In this document: piece after piece, positions 42,105-52,350 of the stretch
Layout of the letters: each line of letters begins with the position of its first letter
Position numbering within the stretch: position 1 is the first letter of the stretch
DNA from: Lysobacterales bacterium 66-474
GTDB taxonomy: Bacteria > Pseudomonadota > Gammaproteobacteria > Xanthomonadales > Rhodanobacteraceae
Length of the DNA: 64,000 nt
Assembly: GCA_001899805.1 (NCBI GenBank)
Contig: MKWP01000010.1
Coordinates: 1-64,000, forward strand
Reading direction: 5' to 3'
Translations under genes and position numbers: made by a program
Notes under the pieces: generated by a model
Database searches by the model: none
What the model saw: the letters and a program-made list of their open reading frames with translations, nothing else
What the model was told of the DNA's origin: nothing

Positions 42105-43286
42105 ATGAATGGCTCCCGCGTGATCGCAACCGCACTGGCCTGCGCCGCCGTGCTGCCGTCGCTGTTCGCCATACCGGCGGTTGCCGCGCCGGCGACCGAT
42201 GCAGGAACGTCCGCCGCCTCGACCTCCGGGCGCGAAGCGGCGACCCGCGCGCAACTGGCTACCGTGCGCGCGGAAATCGGGAAGATCGCCGAGGCCCAGC
42301 ACGCGACCGCCGCGCAGCGCGACGCGATCAACGCCAGGCTGGCCGAACAGGCCACGCAACTCAACCAGGCCGCCAACGCGGTGCGCGAAACCGACGCCGC
42401 GATCGCGGCCAAGTCCGCGTCGCTGGCCGACCTGCAGCAACAACGCGAACAACTGGAAACGAGACTCTCCGGTCAACGCGCCGCGCTGGCGGAACTGCTG
42501 CGCGCAACCTACACGCTGGATCGCGGCTCGGACCTTTCGCTGCTGCTCGGCGACGGCGACATCGCGAAGATCGATCGTGCGCTCGCCTATTCGCGCTACT
42601 TCCAGCACGACCGCGTCGCGCGCATCCGCGCCCTGCTCGGCGAAGTGGCGCAGCTCGACCAGGTCAAGGCTTCGATCGAGGCCGACACGCAGGCGCTGCA
42701 GCAGCAACGCGGGCAGCGCGCGGCGCAACAGGCGCAACTCGAGCAGGCACGCGACGCGCAACGCAAGCTGCTGGCCGAGGCCGACGCGCAACTCGCGCGG
42801 CAGAAGGACAAGCTCGCCGCGTTGCAGCGCGATGCCGACGCGCTGAACGAATTGCTGAAGCGCCTGCAGAACGTGTTCGCCGACATCCCGGCGCAACTCG
42901 GCCAGAACACCCCGTTCGCGCAACTGCGCGGCAAGCTCGACTGGCCGGTCGCCGGCGCGCCGCGCGCCGGCACCGGGACGCTGGCGCAAGGCATCGTGAT
43001 CGCGGCCAGGCCCGGCAGCGAAGTGCGCGCGGTTGCCTACGGACGCGTGGCGTGGGCGGATTTCATGCGCGGCTTCGGCATGCTGGTGATCGTCGACCAG
43101 GGCAACGGCTGGATGAGCCTGTACGGCGGCAACGAAGCAGCGCTGGTGTCGGCCGGCGACTGGGTGAAGCCCGGCCAGGCCATCGCGACCGTCGGCCGCG
43201 ATCCCGAACAGGGCGGCGCATGGTTCGGCCTGCGCCACGACGGCAAGCCGGTCGATCCGCGCGGCTGGCTCGCCGGCAAACAATGA
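42105..43286 (+). CDS. envC: murein hydrolase activator EnvC family protein
   Basis: Signal peptide, long coiled coil, LytM-like C-terminus (GKLDWPVAG...GFGMLVIVDQGNGWMSLYGG). Confidence 0.9.
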   Translation: MNGSRVIATALACAAVLPSLFAIPAVAAPATDAGTSAASTSGREAATRAQLATVRAEIGKIAEAQHATAAQRDAINARLAEQATQLNQAANAVRETDAAIAAKSASLADLQQQREQLETRLSGQRAALAELLRATYTLDRGSDLSLLLGDGDIAKIDRALAYSRYFQHDRVARIRALLGEVAQLDQVKASIEADTQALQQQRGQRAAQQAQLEQARDAQRKLLAEADAQLARQKDKLAALQRDADALNELLKRLQNVFADIPAQLGQNTPFAQLRGKLDWPVAGAPRAGTGTLAQGIVIAARPGSEVRAVAYGRVAWADFMRGFGMLVIVDQGNGWMSLYGGNEAALVSAGDWVKPGQAIATVGRDPEQGGAWFGLRHDGKPVDPRGWLAGKQ

Positions 43287-43364
43287 GGCGCCGCGGACGG
43301 CCTACAATGAACCACCGCGCACGCACGCGGTCCTGATTCCTGTCGATCCGGCGGTACTCCTTCC

Positions 43365-44738
43365 ATGATCCGATATTCGCAAGGCTGGCTCGGTTGCATG
43401 CTCACCCTCTGCGCGGGCGTAGCCCTCGCCGCGCCACCGCCAAAGCCGGCGCCACCGGTCGCACCGGCCAGCGCATCCAGCGCCGCCGTGCCCGCCGCCG
43501 CGTCCAGTACGGGCACTGGCACGCCGAGCCTCGCCGACATCGAGGCCTTCACGCGCGCCTTCGAGCTGATCAAGCAGGCCTACGTCAGCCCGGTCGGCAA
43601 CAAGCGCCTGATGCAATCGGCGATCCGCGGGATGCTGGCGGGCCTCGACCCGCACAGCGAATTCCTCGACAAGAGTGAACTCACCGACCTGACCGAGGAC
43701 ACCTCCGGCGCGTACACCGGCCTCGGCATCCAAGTCGCGCAGGTCAACCATCAGCTGGTGATCATCGCGCCGCTGGACGGCGGACCGGCCAAGCGAGCCG
43801 GCGTGCTGGCGGGCGACGTGATCGTGGCGATCGACGGCATAGCTGTGCAGCCGGATGCGATCGACACCGCGATCAAGAAACTGCGCGGCCCGATCGGTTC
43901 GAAGATCACGCTGACGGTGGTGCACGCCGATGGCGGCAAGCCGATCCCGATCCCGCTGGTGCGCGAACGCATCCGGGTTGCCAGCGTCACCACCCGCATG
44001 CTGGAGCCGGGTTATGCCTACATCCGCATCAGCGAGTTCCAGGAAGACACCGCGAGCGAGCTCACCCGCAAGCTGGAAGCCTTGCAGAAAAAGGACGGGC
44101 CGCTGCGCGGCGCGGTGCTGGACCTGCGCTCGAATCCGGGCGGGCTTTTGACCAGCGCGGTCGGGGTCGCCGACGACTTCCTCGACGGCGGCCTGATCGT
44201 CAGCACCCGCGGGCGGCTGCCGCAATCCGACCTCAAGTTCAACGCAACGCCCGGCGACCTCATGCAAGGTGCTCCGATGGTGGTGCTGGTCGACAACGGC
44301 ACCGCCTCGGCCGCGGAAATCGTGACCGGCGCGCTGAAGGACCACCACCGCGCGCTGGTGATGGGGCGGCGCACCTTCGGCAAGGGCTCGGTGCAGACGA
44401 TCCTGCCGCTCGGCAACGGCGACGCGGTGAAGCTGACCACCGCGCGCTACTACACGCCGGACGGCACCTCGATCCAGGTGGCCGGGATCACGCCCGACAT
44501 CGCGCTGGGCAACGTCACGGTCTCGGCCAACCGCAACCCGTCGCCGGATGACGACGAACACGAGGGCGACCTGCCCAACCACCTGGCGGGATCGCCCTCC
44601 GAAAACGCCAGTCCCGACACCGGCGAACTCGCGGTACAGGACTACGCGCTCGCGGAAGCGCTGCACGTATTGAAGGGGCTTGCGCTGGCGCGGCACGCCG
44701 CGGCATCGCCGACGCCTGCGGTGTCTTCCGCGCACTGA
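43365..44738 (+). CDS. ctpA: S41-family C-terminal processing peptidase with PDZ domain
   Basis: MLAGLDPHSEFLD, DLRSNPGGLL, VDNGTASAAEIVTGAL, GRRTFGKGSVQ. Confidence 0.92.
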   Translation: MIRYSQGWLGCMLTLCAGVALAAPPPKPAPPVAPASASSAAVPAAASSTGTGTPSLADIEAFTRAFELIKQAYVSPVGNKRLMQSAIRGMLAGLDPHSEFLDKSELTDLTEDTSGAYTGLGIQVAQVNHQLVIIAPLDGGPAKRAGVLAGDVIVAIDGIAVQPDAIDTAIKKLRGPIGSKITLTVVHADGGKPIPIPLVRERIRVASVTTRMLEPGYAYIRISEFQEDTASELTRKLEALQKKDGPLRGAVLDLRSNPGGLLTSAVGVADDFLDGGLIVSTRGRLPQSDLKFNATPGDLMQGAPMVVLVDNGTASAAEIVTGALKDHHRALVMGRRTFGKGSVQTILPLGNGDAVKLTTARYYTPDGTSIQVAGITPDIALGNVTVSANRNPSPDDDEHEGDLPNHLAGSPSENASPDTGELAVQDYALAEALHVLKGLALARHAAASPTPAVSSAH

Positions 44739-44832
44739 ACCCCGCGCGGTCGGATACGACCTTTGCCACCTGTTAGTGCGGGCGCGTGCGCATCCCCGAT
44801 CCGCGGCCATTCCCTTCACGCGCGATGCGGCG

Positions 44833-46428
44833 TCACTGGCTTTGCAGCCGTTGCTGGATCGACTCCAGTTCGTGTCCGCTGGTTTCGACGCCGCCGCGCC
44901 ACAGCATCGTGCCGGCGATCGCCATCGGCACGGCGATGACCAGCGCCGACCACAGGAAACTGTCGAACAGTCCCGCCACGCCGAGCACGGCGCCGAGGAT
45001 GCCGCCGGCCTTGGAGCCCGCGGCGATCAGGCCCGAGCCGGTACCGCGCAGGTGCACGGGATAGATCTCGGCCGCATACGGGATCATGGTCGCGATCACG
45101 CCGCTGATCGCGATCAGCAGCAACACCGTCGCGGCGATCGTCAGCGATTGGGCGCGCAACCCGAACAGTTCGATCAGCGCGAATGCAAGCAGCGCCAACA
45201 CGGTCAGCGCGACGAACAACACCAGCGTCCTGAAACTGCTCCAGCGCTGGTAAAGCCACACCACCACCGCGATGCCGGGAATCGCCAGCAACGCGGACTT
45301 CGCCATCAGCACGCCGGCCGCGCCCGAATTCAACCCGAGCTTGTGCAGGTTGGCAGGCAACCACAACACGAACCCGAAATTCACCAGCCCCCACGCCAGC
45401 CCGCACGCCATCAAGGCCAGGGTGATGCGGGCATGGCGTCCGCGCAGCATCTCGCGCAGGCCGGCGCGCGGCTGGTGGATCTCCATGATCGGCGCATCGG
45501 TGGGCCCGGCGTCCTTCACCAGCGCGCTTGACGAACCCGCGAAGCGCGCCAGCACCCCGCGCGCCTGGTCTTCGAGCCCCGCGCTGGCGAGGAAGCGCGG
45601 CGACTCGGGGATGTAGCGGTTGAGCACCACGATCAATGCGCCGGTCGGCAGGTTCAGCAGCCACAGCGCGCGCCAGCTGAAACCCGGTTCCAGCAGGGCT
45701 GCGGCACCCGACGCGGCGAGGTAGCCTGCCGAAGTGCCGACGCCGCCCAGCGCCACCAGCAACCAGCCGCGATGCCGCGCGGGCACGGTCTCGGCCATCA
45801 GCGTGAATGCGATCGGCAACATGCCGCCCGCCGCCGCGCCCATCATGAAACACATCACCAGGTTCCACTCGAACGATGGCATCGTGCCGCAGATCGCGGT
45901 GCCCATGAACAAAAGCGCGGACAGCAGGATCGCCGCGCGCCGCCCGAACACGTCGGCCAGCCTCCCCCACACCACCGATCCGACCGCGGTGCCGATCAGC
46001 GCGGACAATGCGAGGTAACCCGCCTTCGACATCCCGATCGCGTATTCGCGCGCCATGCCCGGCATCACGAACGCGATCGACGCCGGCTTCATCACGTCGA
46101 TCGTCAGCGCCAGCGCCAGCACCGCCACCAGCTTCCAGTGCTCGACGTTCAACGGCACGTCGTCGGCGACGCGCCAGTGCAGGCGGCCGCCGCCACGCGT
46201 GGTCATGCGCACCTGCGCGAGGCGCGGCATCAACCCCCAGGCTGCCAGCAACACGCCCGCCGGAATCAGGACCATCCCCAGCAACATCTCCGCATCCATC
46301 GGCATGCCGGCGAGATGGAAGTGCATCGGCGCTGCCATCACGTACATCGGCAGGTGCAGGCACACGCCCGCTGCCACGATCAGGCAACCGAACCAGAACG
46401 CCACGGGATGATGGAAGGTGATGCGCAT
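44833..46428 (-). CDS. MFS transporter (sugar/organic-acid type) with N-terminal two-TM extension
   Basis: GRLADVFGRRAAILLSALLF; PIAFTLMAETVPARHRG; IPYAAEIYPVHLRGTGSGL. Confidence 0.85.
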   Translation of the reverse strand: MRITFHHPVAFWFGCLIVAAGVCLHLPMYVMAAPMHFHLAGMPMDAEMLLGMVLIPAGVLLAAWGLMPRLAQVRMTTRGGGRLHWRVADDVPLNVEHWKLVAVLALALTIDVMKPASIAFVMPGMAREYAIGMSKAGYLALSALIGTAVGSVVWGRLADVFGRRAAILLSALLFMGTAICGTMPSFEWNLVMCFMMGAAAGGMLPIAFTLMAETVPARHRGWLLVALGGVGTSAGYLAASGAAALLEPGFSWRALWLLNLPTGALIVVLNRYIPESPRFLASAGLEDQARGVLARFAGSSSALVKDAGPTDAPIMEIHQPRAGLREMLRGRHARITLALMACGLAWGLVNFGFVLWLPANLHKLGLNSGAAGVLMAKSALLAIPGIAVVVWLYQRWSSFRTLVLFVALTVLALLAFALIELFGLRAQSLTIAATVLLLIAISGVIATMIPYAAEIYPVHLRGTGSGLIAAGSKAGGILGAVLGVAGLFDSFLWSALVIAVPMAIAGTMLWRGGVETSGHELESIQQRLQSQ

Positions 46429-46752
46429 CGTCGCGGAAGATGAACCGACGGCGCAGATTAGCAGGCGCCCGGCGGATGAATGGGCACCGAGCCGCAAACT
46501 TCGTGTTCATGCATCGTTGCCCGGTGCGTGCGCAATGTGGCTGCGCATGTTCAACGCAGGCATCGCCGTGCGAAAGCACTGGCTCGCTGCAGCGTTTTCC
46601 ACCGCCTTGCAGCTGGTAGGCCGAGGCGTGCGGCGGCCGTCAAGCAGGGTTGAACACGGTCGGATGGCAAGCCAACCATCGACACCGCGTTTCACTGCGA
46701 CCAATCCCGAAGGCTGGCGCGGGAACCGCGTCGGCTATTTCGCGCACGCGAA

Positions 46753-47634
46753 TCAAGCGTTAGGGGGGAGCTGTGTCGGTGGCGATGCGGAACCGTCCTT
46801 CTTCGAGGGTGGATGTTTATCGCTGCCGGATTTGATTTGCAGCAACGGTTCGACTGTCGCCGTGCCCGTACGATTCTTCAGGAAAATCGGATCGTACGGA
46901 TTGTCGCTTCGCTGGAATTGCCGGTAGGCGACGGAGCCGTCGATGGATCCGCCTTGCAACAAGCCTGCAGCCGTAGTCGTTACGCGAACGGGTCGGCCCG
47001 ACGTGCCGAGTGACACGGGTGTCTGCCCCTCATCCAGCACGCCAATCGAAAGCTCACCCGTCGTGCCGCCCGTCCGTGTGCCGGTCTGATGGGTCTTGAC
47101 CCATGTCCACTGCGCCTTGGCGCGCCTGAGCGCCACTTGGTCTCCATAGGTCTTTTTCAACTCGCCCCATAACTCGTCGGTTCGCGCGAACTCCGCTTTG
47201 CTCAACAACGTGACCATCTGATCGCGCACCGTTACATATTGCGACTCACTCCGCTCCGCTGCCAGCACCATCCAAGCCGCCCCCAACGGACGATCCACCG
47301 GAATACCCTGACCCTTGAAATACATCACCCCCAGGTTGTATTCGGCCGGCTTGTACGCCCACGACGCGGCGACCTTGTACATGTCGATCGCGTGCCGGTA
47401 ATCGCCCTTGCGGAATGCCTGCACGCCCAGCGTGAAGAACTTCACGCCCGGGCGCCCATCCGATTCCGGAGTGTTGAAGTCGCCATTGGACAAGCTGCCT
47501 GCGGACACACCCGACCCGTAACCCGGCGCGGAGATGACGTCAGAGGGTGCCCCGGTCTGGGCCATCGAAGCCAATGAGACGACGAGGGCAACCCCGCCGA
47601 CGATCGCAATGACGGACAACTTGCATGGCACCAT
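46753..47634 (-). CDS. secreted Sel1/TPR-like repeat protein (paralog A)
   Basis: Signal peptide; YRHAIDMYKVAASWAYKPAEYNLGVMYFKGQGIPVDRPLGAAWMVLAAER. Confidence 0.75.
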   Translation of the reverse strand: MVPCKLSVIAIVGGVALVVSLASMAQTGAPSDVISAPGYGSGVSAGSLSNGDFNTPESDGRPGVKFFTLGVQAFRKGDYRHAIDMYKVAASWAYKPAEYNLGVMYFKGQGIPVDRPLGAAWMVLAAERSESQYVTVRDQMVTLLSKAEFARTDELWGELKKTYGDQVALRRAKAQWTWVKTHQTGTRTGGTTGELSIGVLDEGQTPVSLGTSGRPVRVTTTAAGLLQGGSIDGSVAYRQFQRSDNPYDPIFLKNRTGTATVEPLLQIKSGSDKHPPSKKDGSASPPTQLPPNA

Positions 47635-47741
47635 GACGAGCCTCCATGTTGATCGTGATCCTGCCTGCATTTTTTCCGGACGCTGCCCATTCGGGGTTCG
47701 GAAGAACCGGGAGAGCGCCGAAACGCCTTCACCGGCAACCA

Positions 47742-48650
47742 TCAACCTCGGTTTTCATGCGACGAATCATCACCCTTCTGCGGCGGCTGGCCGGATTTGG
47801 AGGATGTTGGCGGGAGCGTCTTCACTCCCTTCTTGTCGACTTGTTGCAGTGGACCCACCGTCGCCGTGCCTTTGGGGTTCTTCAGGAAAACGAGGCTGTA
47901 CGGATTGCTGCTTTCCTGGAATTGCCGATAAGCCACGGCTCCGTCCACGGAACCACCGGTCAGCACTTGCGCCGCGGTTGTAATGCTGCGACCGCCCGAA
48001 CCACCTCCCCCAGGGGTTTGCGTGTGAAGTTGGCCTTGCACGTCCTGGATCCCCACCTGCAGATTCCCGACCGTTCCGCCGACCCGCGTGCCCGTCTCCT
48101 GGCTTTTTGCATAAGCCCATTGGGACTTGGCGCGTCGCATCGCCGTCTTGTCCCCGTACTTCGGCTCGAGTTGCTGCAGCAGGTCGTAGGCCCGGGTGCG
48201 TTCCGCGGAATCCAGCCCGGTAACCATCATGTGGCGTGCACTGACGTAGTCGGATGCACCGCGCTCGGCCGCGATGAACATCCAGGCGGTTCCCAGGGGC
48301 CTGTTCACCGGAACCCCGCCCTCGCCCTGGAAGTACATGACACCGAGGTTGTAAGCAGCCGGCGCGTAGGCCCAAAAAGCAGCCAGCTTCAACATGTAAA
48401 TGGCGTGCTCGTAATGGCCATGGTGATAGGCATCCATGCCTTCCATGTAGAACTTCACGCCAGGCCGGCCATCCGATTCCGGCGTATTGAAATTGGTGTT
48501 GGACAGGAACCCGCTGCTGGCGCCGGAACTGTAATCGGGGCGAGCGATCTCGCCATTCTTTGTGGAGAGTTGTGCCGAAGCCGGGAGAGCGAGGGCCAAC
48601 GAAACCGCGGCAGGCAGCAGCACCGTGAACAATCCGTGATGGCGCTTCAT
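47742..48650 (-). CDS. secreted Sel1/TPR-like repeat protein (paralog B)
   Basis: Signal peptide; YEHAIYMLKLAAFWAYAPAAYNLGVMYFQGEGGVPVNRPLGTAWMFIAAER. Confidence 0.75.
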   Translation of the reverse strand: MKRHHGLFTVLLPAAVSLALALPASAQLSTKNGEIARPDYSSGASSGFLSNTNFNTPESDGRPGVKFYMEGMDAYHHGHYEHAIYMLKLAAFWAYAPAAYNLGVMYFQGEGGVPVNRPLGTAWMFIAAERGASDYVSARHMMVTGLDSAERTRAYDLLQQLEPKYGDKTAMRRAKSQWAYAKSQETGTRVGGTVGNLQVGIQDVQGQLHTQTPGGGGSGGRSITTAAQVLTGGSVDGAVAYRQFQESSNPYSLVFLKNPKGTATVGPLQQVDKKGVKTLPPTSSKSGQPPQKGDDSSHENRG

Positions 48651-48825
48651 GGCACACCTCCTCTCGATTGAGCCGATATCGATGTTGTACGCCTGGACTG
48701 GCGCAAGGGCAAGCACCAGCCTGCACTGCGTGGGCTATTGCCCTACAACACACGGGGTCGGGAGCCGATGGCGGGCGTGCAGTCGCACTCGCAGTATCGA
48801 TGGCCGTCCACTGGGAGACTTGTCG

Positions 48826-49488
48826 ATGACACGCAACCACCGCGATTTCACTTCGATCGGCCCACGACCGTGCTGGGGAGCTCGCAATGTTTTCCGCGCC
48901 GCGTGGCGAATGTCATCGGCGTTGTTCCCGTTGATACTGCTGGCGGTTGCAGGGCACGCTCGTGCGGCTTCCGTTTATCGATGCGTGGATGCGCACGGGC
49001 ATCTTGCGTATCAGGACACATCATGTGCAGGGCATGCGCAGCAGACGAAGCTGGATCTCACGGGCCAACCGCTGATCGATGCCAACGCGCCACGCCAACC
49101 GGCATCGACGCAGGCGTCGAAATCGGGCAGCGCGCACTCGCGACGTGCTGCCGTCACCGCACGCAAACGCAAGAGCGATCCACCGACGTCATGGGAATGC
49201 CGAGCCGCCGACGGCGAAGTGTTCTATCGACACTCGCGTTGCCCGGGCTCGGTGCCCGGCGACGGCGTGGTGCGCAGCCGCTACGCCGAAAAAATGTCGA
49301 GCACGCATGCGCGTGGACGCCACGATGCCTGGAGTCGCGTGCGCGTGCACGGCGAAAAGGTTTCCCGGGCCGAAGCCTGCAGGCGCATCCGTTCGCCCTC
49401 CGCGGCGGGCCGCGACGGCCACCAGCGCGACGAGAAAGTCGATACCTACGCGCGCCTGACCGGACACGATCCCTGCCACGGTGCATGA
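48826..49488 (+). CDS. DUF4124-like secreted protein
   Basis: AASVYRCVDAHGHLAYQDTSCAGHAQQTKLDL; second Cys-rich unit WECRAADGEVFYRHSRCPGS. Confidence 0.7.
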   Translation: MTRNHRDFTSIGPRPCWGARNVFRAAWRMSSALFPLILLAVAGHARAASVYRCVDAHGHLAYQDTSCAGHAQQTKLDLTGQPLIDANAPRQPASTQASKSGSAHSRRAAVTARKRKSDPPTSWECRAADGEVFYRHSRCPGSVPGDGVVRSRYAEKMSSTHARGRHDAWSRVRVHGEKVSRAEACRRIRSPSAAGRDGHQRDEKVDTYARLTGHDPCHGA

Positions 49489-49489
49489 T

Positions 49490-50431
49490 TCATGCGCGCT
49501 TGCGAATCCGTGCCGCGCGCGCCGTTTGGCGCGGACGCTTCACAAGTCCGGCGGGCGGCACCGCGCGAAAACGCGCGGCCTCGTCGAGCAGCCATTCGCG
49601 GAAGGCCATGAAGCCGGCGTGCTTGCGCGAGCGTTCGGGATACACGAGGTAATGCGCCCGGTTTCCCTTCATCATCTCCGGGAATAGCGTGACAAGCTGT
49701 CCCGCCTCGATCAGCGGGCGCACCATCGTCGTGCGCCCGAGCGCAACGCCGAGCCCTCCCAGCGCCGCGCGCTGGCGCGATTCGGCATCGTTGAACGACG
49801 CCACGTAGCGCCGCGGCGCGCGTCCGCCGTGCAACGCGAACCAGTTTTGCCAGATGTCCTCGGGGCCCAGCAGCGGCAGCTTGCCGAGTTCTCCCAGCCT
49901 GGGCGGTTTGCGCCCGGCCAGCAATGCAGGGCTCGCCACCGGAGTCAGCCACTCCTCGATCAGCAGCTCAACGATGAGCCCGGGCCATTCCCCCATGCCG
50001 TAGCGCAACGCGGCGTCGCAACGGCCGTCCGCAAAATCCACCAATTCGATCGATGAGTCGAGGTTCAATTCGACCTCCGGGTGGTTCGCGACAAACCCCG
50101 GCAGCCGCGGCAGCAGCCAGCTGGAAGTCATCGATGGCATCGAGGACAGCGACAACGTGTTGTCGCAACGTGCGCACAGCGGCTTCAGCGCGTCCTCAAT
50201 CGCTTCCAGGTGCGGCGCGACGTTGTCGAGCAGGCGCTGGCCCTCGGCGGTGAGCTTCAGGCCGCGCGGGCCACGCACGAACAACTTGCAATCGACCCGC
50301 TCCTCCAGCAGCCGCATCTGGTGGCTGAGCGCACTCACGGTCAGGTGCAGGCGTTCGGCGGCGCGGGTCAGGTTCTGCGCCTGCGCGGCCGCGACGAAGG
50401 TTTGCAGGGAATTCAGCGGTGCGCGTGCCAT
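49490..50431 (-). CDS. LysR-family transcriptional regulator (GcvA-like)
   Basis: LNSLQTFVAAAQAQNLTRAAERLHLTVSALSHQMRLLEERVDCKLFVRGPRGLKLT. Confidence 0.93.
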   Translation of the reverse strand: MARAPLNSLQTFVAAAQAQNLTRAAERLHLTVSALSHQMRLLEERVDCKLFVRGPRGLKLTAEGQRLLDNVAPHLEAIEDALKPLCARCDNTLSLSSMPSMTSSWLLPRLPGFVANHPEVELNLDSSIELVDFADGRCDAALRYGMGEWPGLIVELLIEEWLTPVASPALLAGRKPPRLGELGKLPLLGPEDIWQNWFALHGGRAPRRYVASFNDAESRQRAALGGLGVALGRTTMVRPLIEAGQLVTLFPEMMKGNRAHYLVYPERSRKHAGFMAFREWLLDEAARFRAVPPAGLVKRPRQTARAARIRKRA

Positions 50432-50541
50432 GTTCGATATTCCTCAACATTCGTTTGAAAAATCGTCGCTACCGGCGGACGCGATGGCTCCCTATTCTTG
50501 CGCCTCACACTGCTTCCATGCAACACGGCATGAGGTGTCAC

Positions 50542-50730
50542 ATGTTGAAGGAATTGATAGGGCATTTTGGCGGCACGCAACCCCACGGCCGCAACATGGA
50601 CGACCAGTCGACCACCTGCGGCAAGGCTTGCGAGGCCGCGCGCCCGGGGTCGAACGGACCCCGGCAAAAAATTTCGGACGCCGCGAAAACGGCCGTCCAT
50701 CGGGATTGGCGCCCCCGCCTGTATTGGTAA
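50542..50730 (+). CDS. small ORF beginning MLKEL
   Basis: MLKELIGHFGGTQPHGRNMDDQ...; same 15-nt start (atgttgaaggaattg) as 50742. Confidence 0.4.
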   Translation: MLKELIGHFGGTQPHGRNMDDQSTTCGKACEAARPGSNGPRQKISDAAKTAVHRDWRPRLYW

Positions 50731-50741
50731 GGAGGTATCCC

Positions 50742-51818
50742 ATGTTGAAGGAATTGGCAAAACTGTCCGGCGGCATGCTGTTCCTCGGCGGCTATATCGC
50801 GAATGCGGACGACCTGCGGCGTTGGTCGCGCGACGAAGCAGCGCCTCCGACGCAACCCCCGCGTCGGGCAGGACATGTCCGCAACGACACCCCGCGTGAA
50901 CGGGACTGGCGTACCCCGGTTGAACTGCTGCTGCTCGCCGCGATCTGGGGCGGCTCGTTCCTGTTCCTCAGGATCTCCGCACCGAAATTCGGTCCCGTGC
51001 CCCTGGTGGACGTACGGCTTGCGCTGGGCGCGCTGGTGCTATCGCCGTTCCTGTGGCGGGCGCGCCGGCAACTCGCCGCCGTCGGCTGGTTCAAGATCAT
51101 CGCGATCGGCCTGCTCAACACCTTGCTGCCGTTCCTGCTGTTTGCATGGAGCGCGGAACGCGCGCCGGCCGGCGTCAGCGCGATCGTCAACAGCATGGCG
51201 GTTCCGTTCGCGGCGCTCGCGGCCTTCGCGCTGTTCGGCGAAACGATCGGCGGTCGCCGTGTGACGGGCCTGTCGATCGGGCTGGTGGGCGTGGCGGTGT
51301 TGGCGAGCGGCAATGTCCACGGCGCCGGGCTGGTGCCGGCGGTTGCGGCCGGCACCGTCGCCGCGTTGCTGTATGGCGTGTCCGCGAACCTGGTGAAGCG
51401 CTACTTCTCGGGCCTGCCGCCGGCGGCGGTTGCCGCGGCCACGTTGGCGTGGGGCGCGGTGCTGCTGGCGCCCTTCGCGGCATGGCAGTGGCCGTCCGCG
51501 CGCGTGCCCGCGCAGGCATGGTTCAGCCTGGTCGCGCTCGGTGTGGCCTGCACGGGATTTGCCTATGCGATCTACTACCGCCTGATCCAGCGCGTCGGCG
51601 CGCCGCGCGCGACCACGGTCACTTACCTCGTGCCGATCTTCGGCGTGGTGTGGGCGTGGCTGGCGCTGGGCGAACCCTTGACGGTCAGCATGGCCTTGGG
51701 TGGTGCCTTGATCCTGGGCGGCATGGCGTACGGACAATCGCAGCCGCGCCTGCGGATGGTGCGGCGCCTCGCCGTGACGCACGCTTCCGCGCAGGCGGGT
51801 ACGGAATGCCGCAACTGA
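50742..51818 (+). CDS. DMT-family EamA transporter with N-terminal MLKEL leader
   Basis: Consensus Shine-Dalgarno taaggaggt before ATG; LLLLAAIWGGSFLFLRI, two EamA repeats; core may initiate further downstream. Confidence 0.75.
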   Translation: MLKELAKLSGGMLFLGGYIANADDLRRWSRDEAAPPTQPPRRAGHVRNDTPRERDWRTPVELLLLAAIWGGSFLFLRISAPKFGPVPLVDVRLALGALVLSPFLWRARRQLAAVGWFKIIAIGLLNTLLPFLLFAWSAERAPAGVSAIVNSMAVPFAALAAFALFGETIGGRRVTGLSIGLVGVAVLASGNVHGAGLVPAVAAGTVAALLYGVSANLVKRYFSGLPPAAVAAATLAWGAVLLAPFAAWQWPSARVPAQAWFSLVALGVACTGFAYAIYYRLIQRVGAPRATTVTYLVPIFGVVWAWLALGEPLTVSMALGGALILGGMAYGQSQPRLRMVRRLAVTHASAQAGTECRN

Positions 51819-51894
51819 CATGGTCGCCTCGCAGCCACGAACGGCGGACGGCAATGTTCTCCCCCGGTCTGCCGATTCGCCATCGGAGAAACCA

Positions 51895-52350
51895 ATGAAA
51901 ACGCGCTTTCCCTCCGCGGACGAGTACACGACACAGGAAGCCCGCTACCCCGATTCCACGGTCGTCGACATACAGGCCTGCCAACGGACCATCAACGAGC
52001 CGTATCGAAACGACGTGCTGTCCAACGTCAACGGCGAGTGCCTGAGGCTGGCGGTGTTCGAGGGTGAGTACCGCTGGCATTGCCACCCGGACTCGGACGA
52101 ACTTTTTCTGGTGGCGGCCGGCAAGTTGCAAATCGACTTGGCCGGCAACCGCACCGTGGAGTTGGGCGAGTGGCAGTATGCGGTCGTGCCGGCGGGCACG
52201 GCGCACCGCACCCGTGCGATCGGACGTACCGTCAACATCACGTTCGAGAAGCAGCACGCGGGAACCGTGTTCATCGAGCCGGCGGCGGGTGGTTTGCCAG
52301 CATCGAATCCGCAACCACCGGGCATCGGCACACGTCGGGAGAACCCATGA
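51895..52350 (+). CDS. cupin-domain protein
   Basis: WHCHPDSDELFLVAAGKLQIDL...VVPAGTAHRTRA. Confidence 0.88.
   Translation: MKTRFPSADEYTTQEARYPDSTVVDIQACQRTINEPYRNDVLSNVNGECLRLAVFEGEYRWHCHPDSDELFLVAAGKLQIDLAGNRTVELGEWQYAVVPAGTAHRTRAIGRTVNITFEKQHAGTVFIEPAAGGLPASNPQPPGIGTRRENP

Noticed and set aside
44816-46579. 587-aa minus ORF in an alternative frame
   Set aside because: Arg/Gly/Ala-rich shadow of the MFS gene at 44833-46428
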